Shown here one piece after another: positions 12,434-24,219 of a DNA stretch of 64,000 nucleotides (the stretch's first letter is position 1; the number at the start of each line of letters is the position of its first letter). The position numbers and the translations under genes are program-made. Below the pieces are notes generated by a model. It made no database searches. It had not been told where the DNA came from and saw nothing but the letters and a program-made list of their open reading frames with translations. The stretch lies in assembly GCA_007570785.1 (NCBI GenBank), contig ML664152.1, forward strand, positions 7,304,171-7,368,170, read 5' to 3'. This DNA comes from Antilocapra americana (lineage: Eukaryota; Chordata; Mammalia; Artiodactyla; Antilocapridae).

Positions 12434-13484
12434 AAGGAAGGAAAGTCACACTATGTCTGTTATTTGCCAAGTGGGCCACTGTCTGGTATGCATTTGGTAA
12501 TAAGTATCAGTATTGAACATGTTTGTACCATTTAAACCTGGCCTCTGAATTCAGTAGCTGGAACATCAAGCAACTCTTTCTTTGGGGCCACTCTCCACAC
12601 TGAATCATCACATTTTGGTCCTCTTCTTCTGGAATCTCTCATGTAGCCTTAAATAGGATGCTGTAATTTTACATCTAACACATTAAAGACAATTTCCATT
12701 GGACACCTTTCACAGAATATAGATAAATCACGTGTTTTACTACCTGAATATGGCTCAATAGAAATGAGACTTTTAAAAGCAGGATTTTTAACATTGCAGG
12801 ACCTGTTAGTAAAAATTATGCTTATGATGATGGCACCTACATGAACTAGAATAAAGAGGAAAAACAGCCAGAAAATCAGACTTCTGAGATGGCAAATTAG
12901 GCAGCATCTGTTCAACTTGGCATGGCTTCTTGAAATAACTTCACACCATTCAAAGGCTGACACTTGGCACAGCCAAAGGGCCTCATCGATTAACAAGCCT
13001 GAATCTGTATCTAGATCTGGACCACAAACCTTTTCTTGTTTCTCTATACTGGACCTCCAATTTCAATGATCATTTCCAGAGAGGGCATGGTTCTGTCTTT
13101 AACTTGACCATACATTCACAGCATCCCTGGCTGTGACTTTGGTTCCTCTTAATCACTACCTTGCACCTTTGACCTGGCAATGAGCCCATAGATTATGTGA
13201 TTCAGGCACCCTCATAACTTGACTTGTCCTCCCAATACTACTCTTCACCATGATGCTCTCCCTTGGCTCTGCCCAGCAGCAACCACCTCTTGGAATCTGA
13301 AAGGTGGTGGGGAGATTTCCTTTGTTATGACATGCTTCTCTATGAACATTTTCCTAACACATTAATATAGAATGGAAAACTCCCTCTTTGTGGTCCTACT
13401 GTACCTTTGTTGTAAAATTCGTTGAATTCATTAATTTACTTTTGTGGTTATTTCCCCTACTCAATTTCTTAATGGCAAATATGA
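12434..13484. other. Spacer with no recognised gene
   Basis: A minus-strand frame at 12649-12996 (115 codons) has a hydrophobic stretch but no recognisable domain, and I do not call it a gene. The rest is featureless to my eye. Confidence 0.4.
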
Positions 13485-13732
13485 AATATCAGTATTCTTG
13501 CCTTGAGAACCCCATAAACAGTATGAAAAGGCAAAAAGATATGACACTGAAAGATGAACTCCCCAGATAGGTAGGTGCCCAATATGCTACTGGAAAAGAG
13601 TAGAAAAACAGCTCCAGAAAGAATGAAGAGGCTGAGCTGAAGTGAAAACATGCCCAGTTGTGGATATGACTGTTGATGGAAGTAAAGTCTGATGCTGTAA
13701 AGAACAATATTGCATAGGAATCTGGAAGATCT

Positions 13733-14425
13733 GTGAATCCAGGTAAACTGGAAGTTGTCAAACAGGAGATTACAAGAGTGAACATCAACATTTTAAGAAT
13801 CAGTGAACTAAAATGGATTGGAATGGATGAATTTAATTCACATGACCATTATATCTACTACTATGGGCAAGAATCCCTTAGAAGAAATGGAGTAGCCATC
13901 ATAGTCAACAAAAGAGTCTGAAATGCAGTACTTGGATGCAATCTCAAAAATGATAAAATGATCTGTTCATTTCCAAGGCAAATCATTCAATATCACAGTA
14001 ATACAAGTCTATGACCCAACCTGATATTGAATGGTTCTATGAAGACCTACAAGACCTCCTAGAAATAACACCCAGAAAAGATGTCCTTTTCATCATTTGG
14101 GACTGGAATGCTACAGAAGGAAGTCAAGAGATACCTGGAGTAACAGTCAAGTTTGGCCTTGAAACACAAAACGAGGTAAGGCAAAGGCTAACAGAGTTTT
14201 GCCCAGAGAAGGCACTGGTCATAACAAATGCCTTCTTCCAACAACATAAATGATGATTGTACACATGGGTATCACCAGATGGTCAATACCAAAATCAGGT
14301 TGATTATATTCTTTGTAGCTGAAGATGGAGAAGCTCTATACAATCAGCAAAAGCAAGGCCAGGAGCTGACTGTGGCTCAGATCATGAACACCTTATTGTA
14401 ATATTTAGACTTAAATTAAAGAAAA
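13733..14425 (+). pseudogene. BovB endonuclease domain, broken
   Basis: The two main open blocks are 13733-13921 (ISELKWIGM, GQESLRRNGVAIIVNKRV) and 14011-14253 (EDLQDLLEI, DWNATEGSQE, FGLETQNE). These are the APE-like endonuclease of BovB, which nicks target DNA. The metal-site Asp-Asn of the DWN motif is kept, but the usual Gly before it is Trp. The conserved SDHEL-type motif can be read near 14376-14392 in a different frame. Stops and frameshifts separate the blocks. Confidence 0.85.
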
Positions 14426-14662
14426 TAGGGGAAATCACTAGGCCATTCAGGTATGACCTAAATCAAATCCCTTACAATTATACAGTGGGTGTGACAAATA
14501 GATTCAGGGGATTAGATCTGATAGAGTGCCTGAAGATCTATGGACAGAGATTTGTAACATTGTAGAGGAGGTAGTGAACAAAACCATCCCCAAGAAGAAG
14601 AAATTCAAAATGGTAAAATGGCTGTCTGAGGAGGCTTTACCAATAGCTGAGAAAGAAGAGAA

Positions 14663-16280
14663 ATGAAAGGCAAAGGAGAAAAGGAAAGATATACCCATCT
14701 GAACAAGGAGTTCCAAAGAATAGCAAGGAGAGATCAGAAAGCCATCCTCAGTGATCAATGCAAAGAAATAGAGGCAAACAAGAGAATGGGAAAGACTAGA
14801 GATCTCTTCAAGAAAATTAGAGATGTCAAGGGAACATTTCATGCAAGATAGGCTTGATAAAGGACAGAAACAGTATGGACTTGATAGAAGCAGAAGATAT
14901 TAAGAGAAGGTGGCAAGAATATACAGACAAACTATACAGAAAAGATCTTAATGACCCAGATAACCACAATGGTGTGATCACTCACCTAGAGCCAGACACC
15001 CTGGAATGTGAAGTCAAGTGGGCCTTAGGAAGCATCACTATGAACAAAGCTAGTGGAGGTGATGGAATTCCAGTTGAGCTATATCAAATCTTAAAAGATG
15101 ATTCTGTGAAAGTGCTACACTCAATATGCCAGCAAATTTGGAAAACACAGCAGGGGCCACAGGATTGGAAAAGGTCAGTTTTCATTCCAATCCCAAAGAA
15201 AGGCAATGCCAAAGAATGCTCAAACTACCGCACAATTGCACTTATCTCACAGGCTAGCAAAGTCATGCTCAAAATTCTCCAAGACAGGCTTCAACAGTAC
15301 ATGAACCGAGAACTTCCAGATGTTCAAGCTGGTTTTAGAAAAGGCGGAGGAATCAGAGATCAAATTGCCAACACCCGTTGGATCATATAAAAAGCAAGAG
15401 AATTCTAGAAGAACATCTACTTCTGCTTCATTGACTATAAAACTTTTGACTGTGTGGATCACAAACTTTGGAAAATTTGTCAAGAGATGGGAATACCAGG
15501 CCACCTTACCTGCCCTCTGAGAAATCTGTATGTAGGTCAAGAAATGACAGTTAAAACCAGACATGGAACAACAGACTGGTTCCAAGTGGGAAAAGGAGTA
15601 CGTCAAGGCTGTTTATTGTTACCCTGCTTATTTAACTTATATACCAAATACATCATGTGAAATGCCAGGCTGGATGAAGCACAAGCTGGAATCAAGTTTG
15701 CCAGAAAAAATATCAATAACCTCAGATTTGCAGATGACACCACCCTTATGGCAGAAAGCAAAGAGAAACTAAAGAACCTCTTGATGAAAGAGAGAGAGAA
15801 GAGTGAAAAAGTTGGCTTAAAACTCAACATTCTAAAAACGAAGATCATGGCATCCAGTCCCATCACTTCATGGCAAATAGACGGGGAAACAATGGAAACA
15901 GTGACAGACTTTATCTTTTTGGGCTCCAAAATCACTGCAGATTATGACTGCAACCATGAAATTTAAAGACACTTGCTCTTTGGAAGAAAAGCTATGACAA
16001 ACCTAGATAGCATATTAAAAGCAGAGACATACTTTACCATCAAAGGCTTATATAGTCAAAGCTATGGTTTTTCCAGTAGTCATGTATGGATGTGAGAGTT
16101 AGACCATAAAGAAAGCTGAGCACTGAAGAACTGACGCCTTTGAACTGTGGTGTTGGGAACGATCTTGACTACAAGGAGATCAAACCAGGCAATTCTAAAG
16201 GAAATTAATCCTGAGTGTTCTTTGGAAGGACTGATGCTGAAGTTGAAGCTCCAATACTTTGGCTGCCTTATGTAAAGAAC
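14663..16280 (+). pseudogene. BovB reverse transcriptase, broken
   Basis: 14663-14851 is the linker. 14854-15390 is a 178-codon open block with KASGGDGIPVELYQ, then IPIPKKGNAKECSNYR and DVQAGFRKGG. The palm continues in other frames as FIDY (near 15429), RQGC (near 15603) and an intact FADD catalytic motif at 15727-15738. The frame at 15748-15966 covers the thumb and ends at a stop after NHEI. In an active BovB this enzyme copies its own RNA at the nicked target. At least four frame breaks are visible. Confidence 0.88.
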
Positions 16281-16494
16281 TGACTCATTGGAAAAGACAC
16301 TGATGCTGAGGAAGATTGAAACTAAGAGGAGAAGGGGACAACAGATGATGCCTTGATCGGATGGCACCACCAACTCTATAGACATGAGTTTGAGCAAGCT
16401 CTGGGAGTTGGAGATGGACAGGGTTGCTTGGTGTGCTGCAGTCCCTGGGGCCGCAAAGAGTCAGACATGACTGAGTGACTGAACTGAACTGAAG

Positions 16495-16799
16495 TATCAT
16501 TTAACTTTTTAATTTCCCCATTGTCTTGTACAGGGTGTTCATGGCACATCATAAGTCTTCAATAAATGCTTGATGAATGAGTGAATGAATGATTGCTTTC
16601 ATAATGCACTCAGCTTTCCCCCAACACTAGGTGGAAATTCTATTATCAATTGAATCATTTCCACTTAAATCACCCTAAAGTTACTGGTATGTCTATCAAT
16701 CACAGAAAGTACCACATCTACTTCTAGGAAAGTCATACAAACTTTCAGGTTCTTCATTAAGATAAGAATATTGAATTTCTATAGTATATTTTCATTCAT
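16495..16799. other. Spacer with no recognised gene
   Basis: Short unique-looking stretch between BovB and MIR. Nothing recognised. Confidence 0.4.
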
Positions 16800-17050
16800 G
16801 TCTTATTTATTTAGATGATTAATTATCCCTGACCTTAAGGGCTTACTGTGTCATAGGCTTAGCATTTACATGTATTATATTCATAAATTATTACTATAAT
16901 CCTATGAAGTAGGTAGTAATGTTACCTTGAAGAAATGAAATGTAGGATGGTTAAGAAACTTTCCCAGGTTGACAAAGCTAGTAAGTGAGAGAACCAGCAA
17001 TGGACCTAGTACCTGATTTCAGAGCCCCCATCTTATCTACTATATAGCAC
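16800..17050 (+). mobile_element. MIR SINE, plus strand
   Basis: CCTATGAAGTAGGTAGTAAT, then GGTTAAGAAACTTTCCCAGG, then AAAGCTAGTAAGTGAGAGAA and ACCTGATTTCAGAGCCC follow the order of the MIR core and 3' half. Diverged, as expected for this pre-placental family. Confidence 0.82.
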
Positions 17051-17502
17051 ACCTCAGAGAAAAATCTATTCCTCTACCAAAAACACAGGCAGTGAAGATA
17101 TACCTTCAATTATGATAAAGAGGGAAGTGGGAACCCTAGAAAGCAAAGCTATGGAGTGTATGGGAAAAGCTTAAAATCTTAATTATATGATTCCTTTGCC
17201 AGTTCTTTAGTGAAATATTGTACTGGTGGGCTATTCAATCCAATCAACAAAACAGAGAGATAGAAAACCTTGTAATTCTTATATCCAAGTAGACATCACC
17301 ATTTCTATTATCTTTCATCTTTTGGTAACCTTGAGTTAATTTTCTTATTTTTCCTCTTTATTCTATTATTCTCTCAGATACCTGATATAAGAAAAGTACA
17401 GAAGAGTGCAGAGACACTTAGAGTCAAAGCAATTTAAAGATGTAAATCAGAGAAGAAGTTATGAGGACTCCCATTCTAGGTACATCCCCATCACAGCCAT
17501 CA

Positions 17503-18352
17503 GTTCAGTTCAGTTAACTCAGTCGTGTCCAACTCTTTGTGACCCCATGAATCACAGCACGCCAGGCCTTCCTGTCCATCACCAACTGCCGGAGTCTACC
17601 CAAACCCATGTCCATTGAGTCGGTGATGCCATCCAGCCATCTCATCCTCTGTCTTCTCCAACAATACAGTTCAAAAACTCAGTTCTTTGGAGCTCAGCTT
17701 CCTTTATAGTCCAACTCACATCCATACATGACCACTGGAAAAACCATAGCCTTGACTAGATGGACCTTTGTTAACAAAGTAATGTCTCTGCTCTTTAATA
17801 TGCTGTCTAGGCTGGTCATAGACCTGCCTCTTGAGAAACCTACATGCAGGTCAGGAAGCAACAGAACTGGACATGGAAAAACAGACTGGTTCCAAATAGG
17901 AAAAGGAGTACGTCAAAGCTGTATATTGTCACCCTGCTTATTTAACTTATATGCAGAGTACATCATGCGAAATCTTGGGCTGGATGAATCACAAGCTGGA
18001 ATCAAGTTTCCTGGGAAAAATATCAATAACCTCAGATATGCAGATGACACCACCCTTATGGCAGAAAACAAAGGAGAACTAAAGAGCCTCTTGATAAAAG
18101 TGAAATAGGAGAATGAAACGTTGGCTTAAAGCTCAACCTTTAGAAAACTAAGACCATGGCATCTGGTCCCATCACTTCATGGCAAACAGATGAGGAAACA
18201 GTGGAAACAGTGGCTGACTTTATTTCTCTTGGGCTCCAAAATCACTGGAGATGGTGATTGCAGCCATGAAATTAAAAGACACTTACTCCTTGGAAGGAAA
18301 GTTATGACCAACCTAGACAGCATATTAAAAAGCAGAGACATTGCTTTGTCAG
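17503..18352 (-). mobile_element. BovB LINE with inverted 5' segment (twin-priming structure)
   Basis: 17503-17822 is the BovB 3' end on the minus strand, starting at the CAGTTCAGTTCAG terminus. 17823-18350 is BovB reverse transcriptase on the plus strand. The open frame 17728-18108 therefore runs across the junction; its plus part has RQSCILSPCLFNLYAEYI and LRYADDTTLM. The two parts share only about 50 bases of BovB coordinates (near TTATGACCAACCTAGACAGC). An 8-bp TSD (AGCCATCA at 17495-17502 and 18353-18360) encloses both, so they are one insertion. The minus part also lacks about 0.27 kb internally, near 17655. Confidence 0.9.
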
Positions 18353-18399
18353 AGCCATCACTGTCCAACAATTTGAAGACCCCTGCCCTCCAACCTCTC

Positions 18400-19905
18400 A
18401 AAGAAAAAATGGCCAATAAGTTAAAAATTCAACTTCAACAGTACTTAGGGAAATAAAATTAAAACATCAGTGAGGTACCATTTCATAACTAGTAAGCTGA
18501 CAAAATTTTTTAAGTCTGATAACACTAAATATTGGGAAATAAGAACTTGCAGCTCCTGCTGGTGGGCATGTAAATTAATATAACCACATCAGAGAGTGTG
18601 TGTATGCATTAGTCGCTCAGTCATGTCTGACTCTGCCACACTTTGGGCTGTAGCCTGCCAAGCTCCACTGTCCATGGGATTCTCCAGGCAAGAATACTGG
18701 AATGGGTTGCCATTCCCTCTCCAAGGGATCTTCCTGAGCCAGGAATTGAGCCCAGGTCTCCTACATTGCAGGAAGATTCTTTACCATCTGAGCCACCAGG
18801 GAATAATTTGGCAATAGCTATTGAAGTTAAAGATGTATGATACTCTGTGTCCCAGAAATTCTGCTCTACCTAGAGAAATACCTAGAGAAACTCTGTCACG
18901 TGCATATTCAAGGATGTTATTTGAAGCATTGTGTTGTAATAGAAGAAAATTAGAAACATAAGTGTACATTAATAACAGAATGAATAAATTCACATATAAT
19001 CAGATGATAGAATACAATGTAGTAGTGAAATAAATAAGCTTGTTATATCAATAAAGATAGATCCCCAAAACAAAATGTTCACTGAGGAAAGCTACTTAGT
19101 GAAGATGTCATACAGTGTAAGAACATTTCTACAAACTTTGAAAGCACACACAATTCTCAGCATTATTCATAGATGTGTATGTGTAATCATAAGCATAACA
19201 ATAAGCACAAGAAAGATATCCATCAACCCTGGTATAGTATAGTACCCATCTCTACAAGGAGAGAGAAAACTAGGATTAGTGTAGAGAACAAAGGTGACCA
19301 CATGCTTAATATCTCCTTTCTTTTAAAAAACTGTCTGAAACCGTGGAAACAACCTAAATATTCATTGACAGAGGAATGATGAAGATGTGGCACATATATA
19401 CAATGAGATACCACTCAACCAGAAAAAAGGATGAAATAATGCCATTTGCAACAACATGTATGGACCTAGAGATGATCATGCTAAGCAAAGTAAATCAGAA
19501 AGAGAAAGACAAATACCATATGATATTGCTTATATGTGAAATCTAAAATATGATGCAAACAGCATATCTATGAGACAGAAATGCATGCACATCCAGAAAA
19601 CAGACTTGTGGTTACCGAGAGAGAGAGAGGGAAGGGGAGGGATGAATTGGGCTTTTGGGATTAGCAGATGCAAACTATTACATATAGGATGGATAAACAA
19701 CAATGACGCATTGTATAACATAGGGACCTATATTCAATATTCTATGATAAACCACGATATAAAAGAATATGAAAAAGAATGGATATATATGTATACATAT
19801 ACATAAATACATATATATGTATACATATTCTGCTGTACAGCAGAACTTAACACATTATGAATCAACTATACTTCAATAAAATAAATTTTTAAAGATATTC
19901 TGAAG
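18400..19905 (+). mobile_element. Old L1 3' region(s), plus strand, split by a SINE
   Basis: 18400-18598 has GAGGTACCATTTCATAACTA and TGGTGGGCATGTAAATTAAT, typical of the last part of L1 ORF2. It continues after the SINE as AATTTGGCAATAGC. A second, better-preserved L1 3' end covers 19325-19905, with AAACAACCTAAATATTCATT, ATGGACCTAGAGATGATCAT and a 3'UTR ending CTTCAATAAAATAAATTTTT. Between 18900 and 19320 the match is weak. Either one old L1 with gaps or two insertions would fit. A TA-rich palindromic stretch lies at 19783-19830. Confidence 0.8.
18600..18801 (-). mobile_element. Bov-tA SINE, minus strand
   Basis: Reverse complement of the Bov-tA consensus order: GTCGCTCAGTCATGTCTGAC (the 3' BovB-like part), CATGGGATTCTCCAGGCAAG, then the tRNA-derived head ending TCTGAGCCACCAGGG. 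It splits the old L1. Confidence 0.92.
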
Positions 19906-20606
19906 CAAATATAACAAAATAACAAAATTTGTGAAGTCTAGAGATCCAATATTCCATTGTTTATAATGTTAGCCTTTCTGTTTCTCTGTATGTTTAAAAT
20001 ATTTCAGTAAAATCTATTTCCCTACAATAAGCAGCTTCAAAACAGTTAAATCCAGGGTCTAGGCACTGAAGCGATTTAGCACACACACACAGTCAGAGGA
20101 ACTGCAATTAAGGGCAAAGGGATTTGAAGATAAATGGACTCAGACAGCTCCAATGCTCCAGAGACTGCAAATTATTGTCAAGGCCTGGCTGTTAGTCCTC
20201 TAGGGCAGACGGCAGTTCCTCAGACCAGCCATGGTCATTTCCCAGCAAGAAATATGTTGAGTATCTGTCAAACAACCTTCTGATTTCTCTTAAAATCAGG
20301 TAGAGTTTCTGTAACTCACATTCTAATGTTGTTTATCTTTAGTAAATGTTGCTGCCCACACAGGCATGAAACTGACAATATTAAAGAATATTCAATTTCC
20401 AATAAAATACAGTAGCATAGGCTACAAAATCTGCCTTAACTGAGTCAGATCAAATATCTTTGATACAAAATTCTTATTTTCCTTGTGGTCCTTTCTTACA
20501 CCCAGATTCTTGCTGTTAAATGACATAAAAAATATATCTTTGAGGACTTGGGAGCCAACTTGAAGAGTAGTACCAAAGATTGGACAATTTTCATATGAAT
20601 AAGGGT
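19906..20606. other. Spacer with no recognised gene
   Basis: A short AC run lies at 20080-20092. Otherwise nothing recognised. Confidence 0.4.
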
Positions 20607-20615
20607 AGTATCTGT

Positions 20616-20829
20616 GCATATGCATGCTAAGTCCCTTCAGTTGTATCTGACTCTTTGTGACCCTATGGACTGTAGTCCACCAGATTCCTCTGTCCATGGG
20701 ATTCTCCAAGCAAGAATACTGGAGTGGGTTGCCATGCCCTTGACCAGGAGATCTTCCCAACCCAGGGACTGAGTCCAGTTCTCTTATGTCTCCTGAAGTG
20801 GTAGGCAGGTTCTTTGCCTGGGAAGCCCA
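20616..20829 (-). mobile_element. Bov-tA SINE, minus strand, with TSD
   Basis: CTCTTTGTGACCCTATGGAC, GATTCTCCAAGCAAGAATAC and a terminal CCTGGGAAGCCC read as reverse-complement Bov-tA. A perfect 9-bp TSD, AGTATCTGT, lies at 20607-20615 and 20830-20838. Confidence 0.95.
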
Positions 20830-20838
20830 AGTATCTGT

Positions 20839-21451
20839 AAGAGGTGTCAACTAAAATAAAGATGCACAATGTGAGGGCTGTGAATTTCAGTTTTATGTGG
20901 GGACTATAGCCTGGGAGTCAGCTTCCCAGAGCGCTCTGAGGAACAGCTCAGAAGAGGTAAGCAGGGAGGTCAAATATTTGTATTTTGGTGAAATCGGTAT
21001 GTGCAAAACTAAGCACACATCTCAGTAGAAGGTTGCTGCTAGTCATAAGGAACAGATGTCTTACTTAATGGTTTTAGTGCTTTTCTAATTATGGAAAGAT
21101 GCAAGGGTTTAGGGTTCATAAAATTTTCTTTGGAAAATATTTAACTATCTGAAGGCCTGTTCTGCCAGTTTTCCCAGAGCACAGAGTGCCTCCTTCCTTA
21201 TCTCACACTGAACTCCTTTCAGGGTGTGTTAAAGGTCGAAGACTGCAATGGCTGATAACTTAATCCTTGTAGAACCATATATTGAGAGACATTCTTTAGT
21301 TGGCAGAAGTCCAAACACATCAAATATGTCTAAATCCGTAAGTTAATTACCACACCCACACATAGCTAGTTGGTCACGTTGGAGATGCTGTTTATTTAAA
21401 AATTGATAAATAAAAGGAAATAATTATTTATTCTGCTTTTCCTGTGTGAAC
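20839..21451. other. Unassigned stretch, possibly LTR-derived
   Basis: No gene. The block starting TGTGAGGGCTGTGAATTTC (20871) has a composition that recalls an old LTR or MaLR, but I find no polyadenylation signal or matching second copy, so I leave it unassigned. Confidence 0.25.
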
Positions 21452-22378
21452 TACTTGTTCAATCACTCAGTCCTGTTTGACTCTTTGTGACACCATGGAC
21501 TGCAGCAGGTCAGGCTCCTCTATCCTTCACTATCTCCTGGAGCTTACTTAAACTCATGTCCATTGAGTCAGTGATGCTGTCTAACCATCTCATCCTCTGC
21601 CACCCCCCCCCTTCTTCTTTTGCCTTCAGACTTTCCCATCATAAGGGTCTTTTCAAATGAGTCAGTTCTTTGCATCAGATGACAAAAGTTATTGGAGCTT
21701 TAGCTTCAGCATCACTCCTTCCAATGAATAATCAGGGTTGATTTCCTTTAAGACTGAGCACTTCAATCTCCTTGCAGTCCAAGGGACTCTCAAGTCTCTT
21801 CCAGTGCCACAGTTAGAAAGCATCAGTTATTTGGTGCTCAGTCTTCTTTATGATTCAGCTCTCACATCCATTCATGATTTGGAAAAATCATAGCTTTGAC
21901 TGTATGGACCTTTGTCGGCAAAGTGATGTCTCAGCTTTTTAACATGCTGTCGAGGTTTGTCATAGCTTTCCTTCCAAGGAGCAAGTGTCTTTTAATTTCA
22001 GGGCAGCAGTCATTGTCTGCAGTGATTTTGGATCCAAAGAAAATAAAATTTGTCACTGTTTCCACTTTTTCACCTTCTGTTTGCCATGAGGTCATGGGAC
22101 TGGAAGCCATGGTGGTAGTTTTTTTGAATGCTGAGTTTCAAGCCAGCTTTTCCACTCTTCTCTTTCACCCTCATCAAGAAGCTCTTTAGTTCGTCTTCAT
22201 TTCTGCCATTTGAGTGGTATCATCTGCATATTTGAGGTTGTTGATATTTCTCCCAGCAATCTTGATTCCAGTTTGTGAGTCACCCAGCCTGGTATTTCAC
22301 ATGAAATTAATAAACAGGGTGACAATATACAGACTTGATGTACTCCATTCCCAATTTTGAAACAGCCCATTGTTCCAT

Positions 22379-23176
22379 GGGCTTCCCTGATATTTCAGTT
22401 GGTAAAGAATCCACCTTTGTACATATACACAATGAAATGTTACTCAGCCGTTAAAAATAATACATTCAAATCAGTTCTAATGAGTGGATGAAACTGGAGC
22501 CTATTATACAGAGTGAAGTAAGCCAGAAGGAAAAACAACAATACAGTATACTGACACATACATATGGAATTTAGAAAGATGGTAACAATAACTCTGTATG
22601 TGAGAGAGCAAAAGAGATGAAGATGTAGAGAACAGTCTTTTGGATTCTATGGGAGAGGGCGAGGGTGGGATGATATGGGAGAATGGCATTGAAACATGTA
22701 AATTATCATATGTGAAATGAATCACCAGCCCAGGTTTGATGCATGATACAGGGTGCTCAGGGCTGGTGTACCAGGATGACCCAGAGGGATGGAATCGGGA
22801 GGGAGGTGGGAGGGGGAGTTCTGGAAGGGGAACACATGTATACCCATGGTGGATTCATGTCAATGTATGGCAAAACCAGCACAATAATGTAAAGAAAAAG
22901 GTCTTTCTTGAATTTGTTACAATAAAAAATAAATAAATTTTAAAAATGGAGAAAAAAATAAAAATAAAAGGTAGAATTTGAAAAAAAAAAAAAAAGAATC
23001 CACCTTTACCAATCAATGCAGGAGATCCTGGTTTAATTCCTGGGTCTGGAAGATTGCCTGGAGAAGGGAAAGGCTACATACTCCAGTATTCTGGCCTGGA
23101 GAATTCCATGGACTGTACAGACTATGGGGTTGCAAAGAGTAGGACATGACTGAGCAACTTTCACTTCACTTAACTT
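22379..23176 (+). mobile_element. Bov-tA SINE inside BovB, itself split by an L1
   Basis: The head is at 22379-22418 (GGGCTTCCCTGATATTTCAG, AAAGAATCCACCTTT) and the rest at 23008-23176 (CAATGCAGGAGATCCTGG, ending GACTGAGCAACTTTCACTTC). An 11-bp TSD, CATTGTTCCAT, lies at 22368-22378 and 23177-23187 in the host BovB. This shows the SINE arrived after the BovB. Confidence 0.95.
22419..22992 (+). mobile_element. L1 3' end inside the Bov-tA, with 15-bp TSD
   Basis: A 5'-truncated L1 of about 575 bp: the ORF2 tail (GAGCCTATTATACAGAGTGA), a 3'UTR with a G-rich tract near 22796-22818, and a poly(A) run ending at about 22995. The 15-bp TSD AAAGAATCCACCTTT lies at 22404-22418 and 22993-23007. It is the youngest member of the three-level nest. 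Confidence 0.95.
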
Positions 23177-24011
23177 CATTGTTCCATATCTGGTTGTAAT
23201 GCTGCTTCTTGAGCTGCATACAGATTTCTCAGGAGGAAGGAAAAGTGGTCTGGTATTCTCATCTTTTTAAAAATTTTTCACAATTTGTTGTGATGCACAC
23301 AATCAAAGGCTTTTGCATAGTCAATGAAGCAGAAGTAGATGTTTTTCTGGAACTCTCTTGCTTTCTCTATGATCCAACAGATGTTGGCAATTTGATTTCT
23401 AGTTCCTCTGCCTTTTTAAAATCCAGTTTGTACCTCTGGAAGTTCTTGGCTCATGTACTGCTGAAACCTAGCTTGAAGGATTTTGAATATTACCTTACTA
23501 GCATGTGGAATTAATGCAATTGTGTGGCAGTCTGACCATTCTTTGGCATTACCCTTCTTTGGTAGTAGAAGGAAAACTGATCTTTTCCAGTCTTATGGCC
23601 ATTGCTGTTTTCCAAATTTACTGACATATTGAGTGCAACACTTTAACACGATCATGTCTTGGGATTTGAAATAGCTCAGCTGGATTTCTGTCACCTCCAC
23701 TAGCTTTGTTCATAGCAATGCTTCCTAAGGTCCACTTGACTTCACACTCCAGGATGTCTGGCTTTAAGTGAGTGATTATCCAGATTGCTAAGGCTTTTTT
23801 TTTTTTGTATCTTTCTGGGCATTTTTGCCACCTCTTCTTAGTCTCTTCTGCTTGTTAGGTCCTTAGTGTTTCTGTCCTTTATCATGCCCATCCTTGCTTG
23901 AAATGTTCCCCTGATATCTCCAGTTTTCTTGAAGAGATCTCTAGTCTTTTCAATTTTATTGTTTTCCTCTATTTCTTTGCATTGTTAATTTAAAAAAGCC
24001 TCCTTATGTCT

Positions 24012-24219
24012 GGGCTTCCCAGATGGTCCAGAGGGTAAAGCGTCTGCCTGCAATGCAGGAGACCTGGGTTTGATCCCTGGGCTGGGAAGATCCCCTGGAG
24101 AAGGAAATGGCAACCAACTCCAGTATTGCCTGGAGATCCCATGGATGGAGGAGCCTGGTAGGCTACAATCCACTGGGTTGCAAAGAGTCGGACACCACTG
24201 AGCGACTTCACTTTCACTT
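24012..24219 (+). mobile_element. Bov-tA SINE inside BovB, with TSD
   Basis: GGGCTTCCCAGATGGTCCAG through AAGAGTCGGACACCACTGAG is a well-preserved Bov-tA. A 9-bp TSD, CTTATGTCT, lies at 24003-24011 and 24220-24228. Confidence 0.95.

Larger units (their letters stand above)
13485..16494 (+). mobile_element. BovB LINE, nearly full length, plus strand
   Basis: About 3.0 kb, holding the 5' leader from CAGTATTCTTGCCTTGAG, the endonuclease, the reverse transcriptase, and the 3' end with GACTGAACTGAACTGAAG. BovB is the RTE-clade LINE that entered ruminants by horizontal transfer and supplies the machinery for Bov-tA SINEs. The copy lacks the outermost 5' leader seen at 56100-57372 and at 63280-63470. 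Frames are broken repeatedly, so it is inactive. It is the most complete single BovB body in the window. Confidence 0.93.

Noticed and set aside
13485..16494. TSD for the large BovB (TATCA at both ends)
   Set aside because: Five bases in AT-rich DNA is too weak; BovB often lacks clear TSDs.
20871..21400. A further LTR
   Set aside because: Suggestive start and composition only; no poly(A) signal, no end, no second copy in the window.
22379..22420. tRNA gene from the tRNA-like heads of Bov-tA and CHR SINEs
   Set aside because: Only the promoter-box-like head is tRNA-derived; no full cloverleaf or anticodon arm.
23209..23514. Plus-strand frames inside minus-strand BovB copies (also 42119-42484, 54545-54748, 63071-63664)
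   Set aside because: They recur wherever BovB is on the other strand; they are antisense shadows of the BovB frames.
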